Below are positions 15,736-22,743 of a stretch of DNA of 49,591 bases, piece after piece. The stretch's first letter is position 1, and each line of letters starts with the position of its first letter. The stretch is from Oscillospiraceae bacterium. GTDB lineage: Bacteria; Bacillota; Clostridia; Oscillospirales; Oscillospiraceae. The stretch spans positions 1 through 49,591 of the forward strand of contig SVLR01000017.1 of NCBI GenBank assembly GCA_015067785.1, in the 5' to 3' direction. Position numbers and translations under genes: made by a program. The notes beneath the pieces are model-generated. The model saw only the letters and a program-made list of their open reading frames with translations, made no database searches and had not been told where the DNA came from.

Positions 15736-16200
15736 AGAGACAAACTGGCTTGCCTCCAAATACAGAAAGAACGCTGTACACCTCACTTTCAGCTCCTTCG
15801 CATATACGGAAAATTGCAGCATAACCGTGACTTTTGTATGTATTCTTTTCCGTATGATACAAAGAAAATAGCGCCCTCCGCACAGATCGTAACCTTATCT
15901 GCACATCGGGCACCGTAACTGTCTATTGTCAATTTCTATCATCCACGATACGATTATACCACACTTTTGCGAAAAAGTCTTCCCATTTTTTTCCCATTTT
16001 TATTTTAGGCACACCCCGAAAAGGCGCATAAACTCTACACTTTCCGCCCCACCCAAAAATCGCAGGTTTTTTTCTTTCCTCACTGCACCTCCGTCCTTCC
16101 CCGTAGGGAACGGGTTTATGCATTCCCTACACCCATTTTCGACGGTGCAATTTATAATTTGTAACTTGTAATTCCCCCGCTGTCATTGAGAAAGTGCTGG
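15736..16200. other. Gene-poor stretch right of the origin candidate
   Basis: I find no gene that I can support in 15736-16200. The region has a partial TTGACAATT-type unit (about 15925), a GTAGGGAACGGG/CATTCCCTAC palindromic repeat (16100-16128), and GACGGTGCAATTTATAATTTG (about 16140), a phrase recurring near 34780 and 38281. A minus-strand frame of 81 codons (15668-15913) ends in Lys/Ile repeats encoded by the hexamer array and lacks a ribosome site. Confidence 0.5.
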
Positions 16201-16209
16201 TCCCTACAT

Positions 16210-16623
16210 TTATTTGCTTTTCTTTGTCTTCTTAAAGAAGCTGCCCATCAGCAAGCACGACCACAAAAAGAGGCTCAGCGCCCACATTTGGCTGCTGAAC
16301 ATCGGTGTTGATACGATAATGAGCAGCGCATTCATCCGGTCCCCTACCGCCTCCCCGGAGGGAAGGGTCAGGGCATTGAGAATAATGAACACCATTGTCA
16401 GTATCAGGGACGCGATGCTGATGCCCCGAATGATTCGGACCGTCCTTCTGTCCTTATCCGTCACTGCTTCATAAAGAAGGATGCCGCCGGGCAGGAAAAA
16501 CCCCACGGAAAACAGGGCGAAAATCGCCTGTAAAAAGCCGTTTTTGGTGTCAATAAAGCCGAAAACCGTACATAAAACGTACATACCCAGCCAGCTGAGC
16601 ACCAATTTCATTTTTCTGGTCAT
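16210..16623 (-). CDS. Small integral membrane protein, unknown function
   Basis: A 137-residue protein with four predicted membrane helices (about 7-25, 31-51, 63-84 and 100-128) and a Lys-rich cytoplasmic end (FFKKTKKSK). I recognise no catalytic motif and no named family. GGAGGGG lies before the ATG at 16623, and a good promoter (TTGCCA-17-TAAACT) lies at 16648-16676, so it is expressed as a single gene. It diverges from nrdR. Confidence 0.7.
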   Translation of the reverse strand: MTRKMKLVLSWLGMYVLCTVFGFIDTKNGFLQAIFALFSVGFFLPGGILLYEAVTDKDRRTVRIIRGISIASLILTMVFIILNALTLPSGEAVGDRMNALLIIVSTPMFSSQMWALSLFLWSCLLMGSFFKKTKKSK

Positions 16624-16647
16624 AGCATCCCCTCCCTATTTTTACTT

Positions 16648-16676
16648 AGTTTACCCTATTTTTCCAAAATTGGCAA
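16648..16676 (-). promoter_or_regulatory. SigA promoter of the small membrane protein gene
   Basis: Minus strand TTGCCA (16671-16676), 17-bp spacer, TAAACT (16648-16653). Confidence 0.65.
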
Positions 16677-16708
16677 GCCAAAACCGGGCTTTTTCGGGTA
16701 AAAAAAGC

Positions 16709-16737
16709 TGGACACCGGCTTTTTCTTTTGGTATAAT
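16709..16737 (+). promoter_or_regulatory. SigA promoter of nrdR
   Basis: TGGACA (16709-16714), 17-bp spacer, TATAAT (16732-16737), 34 bp before the nrdR start. Confidence 0.7.
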
Positions 16738-16771
16738 CCAATTAATAGAAAGAATGGAAGGAATTTTGCCT

Positions 16772-17227
16772 ATGAAATGTCCTTATTGCGGTGTGCAGGA
16801 CAGCAAGGTCATTGACTCCCGTCATTCCGAGGACGGTGCCAGCATCCGCCGTCGTCGGGAATGCCTTGCCTGTCAAAAGCGGTTTACCACCTATGAATGT
16901 CTGGAAAGCCAGCCGATCCTCGTTGTCAAGCGGAACGGCTCCAAGCAGAGCTTTGACCGCAGCAAGATCCTGACCTCTATGATGCGCGCATTTGATAAGC
17001 GGCAGGTGGACACGGCAGATTTGGACCGGATCACCCGGGAGATCGAGCAGGCCCTGCAGAACGACCTTGTCCGTGAGGTCAGCACCGACCGGATCGGTGA
17101 AATGGTGATGGCGCGGATCAAGCCCCTTGACGAGGTGGCATATATCCGTTTTGCCTCTGTTTACCGCCGTTTTCAGGATGTTCAGAGCTTTATAGGCGAA
17201 ATTGAGCTGTTCTTAGAGGAGAAATAA
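16772..17227 (+). CDS. nrdR: Transcriptional repressor NrdR
   Basis: Repressor of ribonucleotide reductase genes that senses ATP/dATP. The zinc ribbon uses Cys3, Cys6, Cys31 and Cys34 (MKCPYCG ... CLACQKRFTTYE), with the RRRREC segment between. The ATP-cone follows from about residue 47 (ILVVKRNGSKQSFDRSKI ... VAYIRFASVYRRF). The 151-aa length is the family norm. The ATG at 16772 is set by the zinc-ribbon start and AAGGAA upstream; in-frame sequence further left is not NrdR-like. Its stop overlaps the next gene's start by one base, so the two are translationally coupled. No nrd genes are in the window. Confidence 0.95.
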   Translation: MKCPYCGVQDSKVIDSRHSEDGASIRRRRECLACQKRFTTYECLESQPILVVKRNGSKQSFDRSKILTSMMRAFDKRQVDTADLDRITREIEQALQNDLVREVSTDRIGEMVMARIKPLDEVAYIRFASVYRRFQDVQSFIGEIELFLEEK

Positions 17228-17685
17228 TGGATAAGATTATGGAAATTTTAGGAGGCTTCGATATTGCGAAGCTCCTCCCGGAGGTCAACGCTACTGTTGG
17301 CTTCATCGTATTACTGGCACGGATCGTCACTTTTGCTGTGCCGCTGCTGATTTTAGGCTTAGGTCTTACCTATTTTCTAAAGCCCACCCCCGAAGCCAAC
17401 CACACCTTCGGCTACCGCACCTATTTCGGTATGGGCAGTGTGGAGGCCTGGCGGTTTTCCCAGCGCATCGGCGGACTTGTGTACATCATTTTAGGCGGTG
17501 TAATGACCCTTGGCGCATTGGTGGCATTTATCATTCTGTTAAAGAGCAGTATTCCCACCATTCTCACAGGCTGCGCGGCCTGCCTTGTAATTGAGCTGAT
17601 CCTGGTCACGCTGACAACATTTACGCTGAACATAATCATCTCCATCCGTTACGACCGTGACGGCTACCGCAGAGGAAAAAGATAA
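17227..17685 (+). CDS. SdpI-family membrane protein
   Basis: A 152-residue protein with four hydrophobic segments. The segment FGYRTYFGMGSVEAWRFSQR between the second and third helices matches the conserved GYRT-x(4)-S-x-E-AW-x-F motif of the SdpI/YhfL domain. In Bacillus SdpI protects against the toxin SdpC and controls the SdpR repressor. No SdpC or SdpR partner is present, so immunity function is only possible. Its ATG overlaps the nrdR stop (TAATG), and a strong terminator follows directly. Confidence 0.8.
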   Translation: MDKIMEILGGFDIAKLLPEVNATVGFIVLLARIVTFAVPLLILGLGLTYFLKPTPEANHTFGYRTYFGMGSVEAWRFSQRIGGLVYIILGGVMTLGALVAFIILLKSSIPTILTGCAACLVIELILVTLTTFTLNIIISIRYDRDGYRRGKR

Positions 17686-17723
17686 AATAAAGGACAAGTC
17701 TTTTCGGACTTGTCCTTTATTTT
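17684..17723. terminator. Bidirectional terminator between the SdpI-like gene and hflC
   Basis: AAAATAAAGGACAAGTC-6-GACTTGTCCTTTATTTT is a perfect 17-bp stem with T/A-runs at both ends. It serves the nrdR unit and the convergent hflKC unit. The sequence to 17768 holds degenerate TGAATGCTTAATGC / AATTTGTAATT repeats. Confidence 0.88.
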
Positions 17724-17769
17724 ATAATGCTGAATGCTTAATGCAGAATGCATAATTTGTAATTATGCA

Positions 17770-18648
17770 TTATTTCGTGCCCATCAGGATCTTGGCAAGC
17801 TCGGAGTCCTTATCCAAAATAACGGTCTTATCCTCACCGGTAAGGCTCTTTGCCAGAGCATCCAGTGCAAGGGTAAATTCGTAGAATTCCCGCTTGTCCT
17901 TAGAGTTATAGGCCTCGGCCAGCAGACGCATATACTCCGCTTCGCCCTCAGCCTCCAGCTTTGCAGCCTGTGCCTTGGCATCGGAAATGAGAATATTCAC
18001 CTGCTTATCTACCTCGTTGCGGATGATCGATGCATCATAATTACCGTCAGCAGTAAATTTTTCCGCCATCTGATTCCGCTCGGAGATCATACGGTTATAG
18101 ACCGCGTTCAGGTTGGATTCCGGCAGGTCAAACTGCTTGATCTTCACATCCAGCACATGGATGCCGTAGCCCACCGCGTCCTTATCCACGGTAGCGGCAA
18201 TGCTCTCGTAGATCTCGTTACGCTTGGCGCCGTCCTCTAAGTTAATAATATCAGCCTGCGCAAGCTGACCCATCGCCCGCTTCAGGGCACTGTAGGTGCT
18301 GGCATCCAAACGGACCTCTGCCTCAGAAACGGTGCCTACAGAGCGGTAAAACTGCTGGGGATCGGAGATCTGCCACAAAATATAGCAGTCTACCGTCATA
18401 TTCTGCTTATCCAAGGTGATGACCTCAGAGGGCGGGATATCGTAGAGCATGGTGGCCTTGGTGTAGTACTTCACCTCGTCAATAAAGGGGATCTTCACAT
18501 TCAGGCCGGGTTTCCCCTTGGTCTGCACGATCTCCTGAAAACGGAACACGCAGGCATACTGGTTTTCCTCCACCACATAGAAGGCATTGGCAGCCACGAC
18601 GATCAGCACCAGTGCCAAAATGAAAACAATAATATAGCCTTTTTTCAT
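17770..18648 (-). CDS. hflC: Protease modulator HflC (SPFH/prohibitin family)
   Basis: Membrane-anchored prohibitin-type protein that, with HflK, forms a cage around FtsH and modulates its proteolysis. One N-terminal helix (IIVFILALVLIVVAANAFYVV) is followed by the SPFH domain (ENQYACVFRFQEIV ... PGLNVKIPFIDEVKYY) and a C-terminal helical region ending in EGEAEYMRLLAEAYN. The length of 292 aa is typical. The ATG at 18648 is used: GGAGG inside the hflK end lies 11 bp upstream, whereas a TTG further upstream overlaps that ribosome site. It follows the hflK stop by four bases. Confidence 0.88.
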   Translation of the reverse strand: MKKGYIIVFILALVLIVVAANAFYVVEENQYACVFRFQEIVQTKGKPGLNVKIPFIDEVKYYTKATMLYDIPPSEVITLDKQNMTVDCYILWQISDPQQFYRSVGTVSEAEVRLDASTYSALKRAMGQLAQADIINLEDGAKRNEIYESIAATVDKDAVGYGIHVLDVKIKQFDLPESNLNAVYNRMISERNQMAEKFTADGNYDASIIRNEVDKQVNILISDAKAQAAKLEAEGEAEYMRLLAEAYNSKDKREFYEFTLALDALAKSLTGEDKTVILDKDSELAKILMGTK

Positions 18649-18652
18649 AGCT

Positions 18653-19639
18653 TTATTTACCTCCAATCAGGGATTCCAAAGGCAGCAGCATTTCCACGGA
18701 GCTGCCGTTTCCGGTGTTGATATAGACCTTCACACCGGGCAGGATCTGGGAAATCGCCTCATAATACATACGGCTTTCCGTAATATCCGGATTTTTCGCA
18801 TATTCCTCATAGCGGGCAACAAACATTGCCACCTGCTCCTTCGCCTCATTGATCCGCTTCTGCTTCAGGTATTCCGCATTCTGGATCAGCTTGTCCGCCT
18901 CCGCCTGAGCAGAGGGGATCTTCGCATTTTGGTAGGCCTTTGCGTTGTTGACCACCGCTTCTGCCTGCTGCTTTGCGGTTTCCACCGCCTTAAAGGCCTC
19001 AACGACTGCCTGCGTAGGCGGCTCCGAGTCCTGGATACGCACATCCACCAGAGACAAACCGATGTCATATTCTGCCAAGATCTCCATGACCAGCTCCCGG
19101 ACCTGCATCTGGATGTTCTCCTTGCCGTCGGTGAGGACTGCATCTACCGTCGCAGAGCCAACCACATTACGTACCTGGCTTTGGATCAGGTTTTTCAGTA
19201 CCAGCTCCGGCTCTACAGAGGAATAAAGATAAGCAACCGGGTCGGTGATCTTATATTCTACAAAGAAATCCACATTGACGATGTTATAATCACCGGTGAT
19301 CATGGTGCTTTCTGAGGTTTTGGTGGTATAATCACCCTTATTGGTGGTATAGCCCAGCTCGATCTTCTGATACACGTGGACATCCACGGTCTTGACCTTC
19401 TGGATCCCAAAGGGCAGCTTGAAGTGGACACCTGCATCGGTCACATCTGTGACCTTGCCAAAGGTCGTCACCACCGCCTGCTGCTTGTCGTCAACGGTGT
19501 AGAAGCAGCCAAAGGCGCCGATGAGCAGCACCGCAACCACCGCTAAGATCACCGCGGTCTTGCCAAACTTCCTGGGATCGACAGTCTTTTTTCCGCTGCC
19601 GCCTCCGGAGTAGCTTGTGCCTGAGAAATTAATTTCCAT
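18653..19639 (-). CDS. hflK: FtsH protease activity modulator HflK
   Basis: Partner of HflC. The N-terminal tail is Gly/Ser-rich (FSGTSYSGGGSGKK), then comes one membrane helix (TAVILAVVAVLLIGAFGCFYTV) and the SPFH domain (DDKQQAVVTTFGKV ... AGVHFKLPFGIQKVKTVDV). The C-terminal coiled region is Ala/Glu/Gln-rich (AVETAKQQAEAVVNNAKAY). It has 328 aa. AAGGAG lies eight bases before the ATG at 19639; a GTG at 19648 overlaps that site and is not preferred. The gene follows the DUF1836 gene by 31 bp, so all three genes probably form one operon. Confidence 0.88.
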   Translation of the reverse strand: MEINFSGTSYSGGGSGKKTVDPRKFGKTAVILAVVAVLLIGAFGCFYTVDDKQQAVVTTFGKVTDVTDAGVHFKLPFGIQKVKTVDVHVYQKIELGYTTNKGDYTTKTSESTMITGDYNIVNVDFFVEYKITDPVAYLYSSVEPELVLKNLIQSQVRNVVGSATVDAVLTDGKENIQMQVRELVMEILAEYDIGLSLVDVRIQDSEPPTQAVVEAFKAVETAKQQAEAVVNNAKAYQNAKIPSAQAEADKLIQNAEYLKQKRINEAKEQVAMFVARYEEYAKNPDITESRMYYEAISQILPGVKVYINTGNGSSVEMLLPLESLIGGK

Positions 19640-19670
19640 AATTTTCACTCCTTAAATTGTTGTTATTTTC

Positions 19671-20258
19671 TTAAATTTCGTCGTTTTCTAAAGGATTCCG
19701 GTCCTCTTTTTCCAGATGCGCCAGCATGGAATCCGCAGATGCGCGCATCCGCGCTGCCAGATAAGCGGTTAACATAACTTTTAGTGCGTTACTGACCCGC
19801 TCTTTTGCGCCGGGGTACGGCTCCCTGTAATCCCGGAGCATTTCACCAAGGACCCGGTCGCAGGCCTCCGGACGGCTCAGCTGCTGGGCGCGGGCTGCCA
19901 AGGATACAAACATAAAGTATAGCTGCGCATCCCCGATAATATCGTCGGAATGGTCATCCAGCTGACCGTTCACATATCCCAGCAGGCCGCAGGTCCGCTC
20001 CAGAGAGAACACACCGCGCAGCATATTGATGTTAATGATCCGGCAAAGCTGGTCGATGGAGTACTTTTTCTGCACCGGCGGCGTCAGAAATCCCCGCTTC
20101 ACCCAATTTTGCACCGTGTACGGCTCCAGACCGGTAACACCAGCTACCTGAGACAGAGAAATATCTCCTCCAAGAAACATAGCCCGCAGCATCTGCTCAC
20201 TTTCCCCCTCGATTTCCCGATGGACCTCCAAAACAGTGCCCGGTATCATCCACCGCAT
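19671..20258 (-). CDS. DUF1836 / MerR-like HTH regulator
   Basis: A 195-residue cytoplasmic protein with a MerR-like helix-turn-helix at about residues 28-75 (LSQVAGVTGLEPYTVQNWVKRGFLTPPVQKKYSIDQLCRIININMLRGVFSLE), the hallmark of DUF1836. The rest is helical. The ATG at 20258 follows GGAAGGGG; a GTG three codons upstream overlaps it. It heads the operon with hflK and hflC. A perfect GTCAGCTGAC palindrome within its promoter spacer suggests autoregulation. The effector is unknown. Confidence 0.8.
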   Translation of the reverse strand: MRWMIPGTVLEVHREIEGESEQMLRAMFLGGDISLSQVAGVTGLEPYTVQNWVKRGFLTPPVQKKYSIDQLCRIININMLRGVFSLERTCGLLGYVNGQLDDHSDDIIGDAQLYFMFVSLAARAQQLSRPEACDRVLGEMLRDYREPYPGAKERVSNALKVMLTAYLAARMRASADSMLAHLEKEDRNPLENDEI

Positions 20259-20291
20259 TACAATCACCCCTTCCTTTCTTGCGGTATCGTT

Positions 20292-20320
20292 ATTATATTA
20301 TATGGTCAGCTGACTGTCAA
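20292..20320 (-). promoter_or_regulatory. Consensus SigA promoter of the DUF1836-hflK-hflC operon with palindrome in the spacer
   Basis: Minus strand TTGACA (20315-20320), 17-bp spacer, TATAAT (20292-20297), perfect consensus in both boxes. The 10-bp palindrome GTCAGCTGAC (20305-20314) fills the -35 side of the spacer and is a natural repressor site. Confidence 0.8.
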
Positions 20321-20404
20321 GTAGTATTTATAGATTTTCTCTTTTGTACAAATTAAATGGAATGTTTTTGTAATATTTGCCTATAATATTTCAAAATTTT
20401 CATC

Positions 20405-20433
20405 TTTACGAAATGAAAAATATATTATATAAT
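20405..20433 (+). promoter_or_regulatory. SigA promoter of the zinc-ribbon gene
   Basis: TTTACG (20405-20410), 17-bp spacer, TATAAT (20428-20433), in a very AT-rich stretch (20325-20450). Confidence 0.6.
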
Positions 20434-20482
20434 ATATTAAGGTAAGTATGCCTATATGCCGTATAGAAAGAGGAGGCAAGCT

Positions 20483-20809
20483 ATGAGCTGCTTAAATTGC
20501 AATAGAGAAACTGTAGGCAAGGCCGTTTTTTGTGAGGCTTGTCAAGCAGAGATGGAGAGCTATCCAATTCCGAAAGGAACACCGGTTGTGATCCCCTTGC
20601 AGCCCTCCCCTGTCAGCTTCAAAAAGCAGGGTATGCTTCTCCTCGGTTCCTTGGAAGAGGAAGTACAGGCCTTAAAGAAGCGAAGCCGTCGTTTGTCTGT
20701 GTGTCTGCTGATCGCATTATTCTTTCTTCTCATCACCGCAGGTGCGTTGGCTTATTGTCTTATGTACGGTATTCCCGACTATGTCACGGACATACCAAAG
20801 CAATGGTAA
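20483..20809 (+). CDS. Zinc-ribbon membrane protein, unknown function
   Basis: A 108-residue protein that starts MSCLNCNRETVGKAVFCEAC, a CxxC ... CxxC zinc ribbon. A Pro-rich link and a short basic coiled stretch (EEEVQALKKRSRRL) follow, then one membrane helix (VCLLIALFFLLITAGALAYCL) and a short outside tail. GAGGAGG precedes the ATG at 20483. It sits directly upstream of the parS sites and parA, so read-through into parAB is possible. I do not recognise a specific function. Confidence 0.75.
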   Translation: MSCLNCNRETVGKAVFCEACQAEMESYPIPKGTPVVIPLQPSPVSFKKQGMLLLGSLEEEVQALKKRSRRLSVCLLIALFFLLITAGALAYCLMYGIPDYVTDIPKQW

Positions 20810-20818
20810 GCACCAAAA

Positions 20819-20834
20819 TGTTTCACGTGAAACA
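20819..20834. other. parS: parS site 1
   Basis: TGTTTCACGTGAAACA, a perfect 16-bp match to the bacterial parS centromere palindrome bound by ParB. It lies 76 bp upstream of parA. Confidence 0.95.
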
Positions 20835-20852
20835 TTATATTTCTGTTTTGCG

Positions 20853-20868
20853 TGTTTCACGTGAAACA
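20853..20868. other. parS: parS site 2
   Basis: A second perfect TGTTTCACGTGAAACA, 34 bp centre-to-centre from the first and 27 bp before parA. ParB spreading from these sites may also affect parAB transcription. Confidence 0.95.
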
Positions 20869-20894
20869 ATATAGCCACATGAAAGGAAGATACT

Positions 20895-21650
20895 ATGGGA
20901 AAGATAATCGCCGTAGTTAATCAAAAGGGCGGCGTGGGCAAAACCACCACCGCCGTAAACCTGACTGCCGCGCTACGTGACGCAGGCAAAAAGGTTCTAC
21001 TATGCGACTTTGATCCGCAGGCCAACGGAACCTCCGGCTTGGGATTAGACAAGAGAAAGCTGAAGCGGTCTGTGTACGATGTGGTCATCAACGACATTCC
21101 GGCAGAGGAAGCGATTGTTGAGACAAAATTTGGTGACGTACTGCCTGCCAGCGCAGATCTTGCCGGTGCTGCTGTAGAGCTGATTGGGATGGATGCCCCG
21201 AATATGCGGCTAAAAAACGCTCTTTCAGCAGTAAAAGACCGTTATGATGTGATTTTTATTGACTGTCCGCCCTCCTTGGAGCTGCTCAGTATTAATGCGT
21301 TGGCAGCCTCTGACAGCATTTTGATCCCGGTTCAATGTGAATACTACGCGTTGGAGGGTCTCGCAGACTTGATGAACACCCTGCGGCTCGTGAAAAAACG
21401 GGTAAATCCGGGCTTGGAGATTTTTGGCGTGGCGCTGACTATGTTTGACGGTCGTACCAATTTCTCCACACAGGTAGCGCAGGAGGTCCGCAGGCATTTC
21501 CCCGGAAAGGTCTTTGGAACGGTCATTCCCCGAAATGTCCGTCTTGCGGAGGCACCCAGCCACGGCCTCCCCGTGAGCGCATATGATAAATCCAGCCGCG
21601 GTGCAGTCGCCTACCGTGCCATGGCTGAGGAAATTATGAAGAAACTCTGA
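20895..21650 (+). CDS. parA: Chromosome-partitioning ATPase ParA (Soj)
   Basis: DNA-binding ATPase that moves ParB-parS complexes and, in Bacillus, regulates DnaA. The deviant Walker A is at residues 9-18 (NQKGGVGKTT), followed by LLCDFDPQANGTSGLG (switch I/Walker A') and IFIDCPPSLELLSINALAA (Walker B). It has 251 aa with no N-terminal HTH extension, as for chromosomal Soj. GAAAGGAAG precedes the ATG. parB begins 11 bp after its stop. Two parS sites lie just upstream. Confidence 0.95.
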   Translation: MGKIIAVVNQKGGVGKTTTAVNLTAALRDAGKKVLLCDFDPQANGTSGLGLDKRKLKRSVYDVVINDIPAEEAIVETKFGDVLPASADLAGAAVELIGMDAPNMRLKNALSAVKDRYDVIFIDCPPSLELLSINALAASDSILIPVQCEYYALEGLADLMNTLRLVKKRVNPGLEIFGVALTMFDGRTNFSTQVAQEVRRHFPGKVFGTVIPRNVRLAEAPSHGLPVSAYDKSSRGAVAYRAMAEEIMKKL

Positions 21651-21661
21651 GAGGTGACGGA

Positions 21662-22522
21662 ATGGCAACACCAAAAGGTATGGGTCGGGGTCTCGGTGCC
21701 CTGATGATGGATGTGGTAGAGGCACCGGCAGAAAATACGCCTTACCGCCTGCTCCCCATTCAAAAAGTAGAAAATAATCAAAATCAGCCAAGAAAAGACT
21801 TTGATGAAGTCGAATTACAGGCGCTGGCAGATTCCATTGCGCTCCACGGCATTGTGCAGCCGCTCACTGTCCGGGAGTTGCCCACAGGATATTTTCAGAT
21901 CATTGCCGGTGAACGTCGGTGGCGCGCGGCCAGAATGGCAGGGCTCACGGAAATTCCCGCGGTGATTATCGAGGCAGACGACAAAAAGGCTATGGAGCTG
22001 GCGCTGATCGAGAATTTGCAGCGTCAGGACTTGAATCCTGTGGAAGAAGCATTGGGTTATCAGTCATTAATAGAAGATTTCGCATTGACCCAGGAAGAAG
22101 CGGCGGCAAGAGTGGGAAAATCCCGTCCTGCCGTGGCAAACGCTCTGCGGTTGCTGACCCTTACACCGGCGGTTTTGGAGCGTGTCCGCAAGGGGGAGCT
22201 GTCTGCCGGTCATGCCCGGGCAATTCTTACCATTAAGGACCCGAAGAAGCAGGCAGAGGTTGCCCAAAAGATCTCCGCTCTTGGACTTTCTGTCCGCCAA
22301 GCTGAGCTTTTATGCAAAAATCTCACGAGAGAACCCCAAAAAACAGAATATGTCCCGTTGCAGGTGGATTACATCTCTGAATGCGAAAAGGATCTGTCAA
22401 AGATCCTTGGACGAGGTGTTAAGATCATTAATGGCAAACGAAAAGGTAAATTTGAGCTGGAATTCTACGGTCCCGAGGATCTGCAGCTTCTGCTGGATGC
22501 CCTGATGCAATTAAAGAAATAG
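21662..22522 (+). CDS. parB: ParB/Spo0J chromosome-partitioning protein
   Basis: parS-binding CTP hydrolase clamp. The start has KGMGRGLGALM (ParA-stimulating end), followed by the CTP-binding ParB/Srx domain with NQPRKDFDEVELQALADSI, ELPTGYFQIIAGERRWRAARMAGL (box II), the ALIENLQRQDLNPVEEA segment, and the helix-turn-helix (LTQEEAAARVGKSRPAVANALRLL). It ends in a dimerisation domain. 286 aa is typical of chromosomal ParB. It is co-transcribed with parA and the PspC-like gene. Confidence 0.95.
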   Translation: MATPKGMGRGLGALMMDVVEAPAENTPYRLLPIQKVENNQNQPRKDFDEVELQALADSIALHGIVQPLTVRELPTGYFQIIAGERRWRAARMAGLTEIPAVIIEADDKKAMELALIENLQRQDLNPVEEALGYQSLIEDFALTQEEAAARVGKSRPAVANALRLLTLTPAVLERVRKGELSAGHARAILTIKDPKKQAEVAQKISALGLSVRQAELLCKNLTREPQKTEYVPLQVDYISECEKDLSKILGRGVKIINGKRKGKFELEFYGPEDLQLLLDALMQLKK

Positions 22523-22532
22523 GAGAAATTAT

Positions 22533-22730
22533 ATGAAAAAGCTGTATAAATCCTCTACCGACCGCAAGGTCTGCGGTGTTTGCGGTGGAATTGCCGAATA
22601 TTTAAATGTGGACTCTACCTTAATTCGTTTAGGTTTGGTCGCATTTAGCTGTCTGGGCGGCAGCGGCTTACTGGCATATATTATTGCCGCCATCGTTATG
22701 CCCGATAAGCCTAATATGATCGAGGAATAA
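22533..22730 (+). CDS. PspC-domain membrane protein
   Basis: A 65-residue protein with the PspC pattern: KKLYKSSTDRKVCGVCGGIAEYLNVDSTLIRLG, then one membrane helix (LVAFSCLGGSGLLAYIIAAIVMP). It is linked to envelope stress control in other bacteria. GGAG precedes the ATG. It sits 10 bp after parB and 13 bp before serS, inside the same operon. Confidence 0.85.
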   Translation: MKKLYKSSTDRKVCGVCGGIAEYLNVDSTLIRLGLVAFSCLGGSGLLAYIIAAIVMPDKPNMIEE

Positions 22731-22743
22731 GGAGATTTTACAA

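Noticed and set aside
15668..15913. 81-codon minus-strand frame ending in KIKYKLKIKYKLKIK-type repeats
   Set aside because: No ribosome site at its ATG. The Lys/Ile tail is simply the translation of the AT-rich hexamer array beside the DnaA boxes. The first ~60 codons could be a decayed gene, but I cannot support it.
20325..20450. Very AT-rich stretch as a third origin candidate next to parS
   Set aside because: It has no DnaA-box-like sequences that I can find, and it is explained by two promoters.
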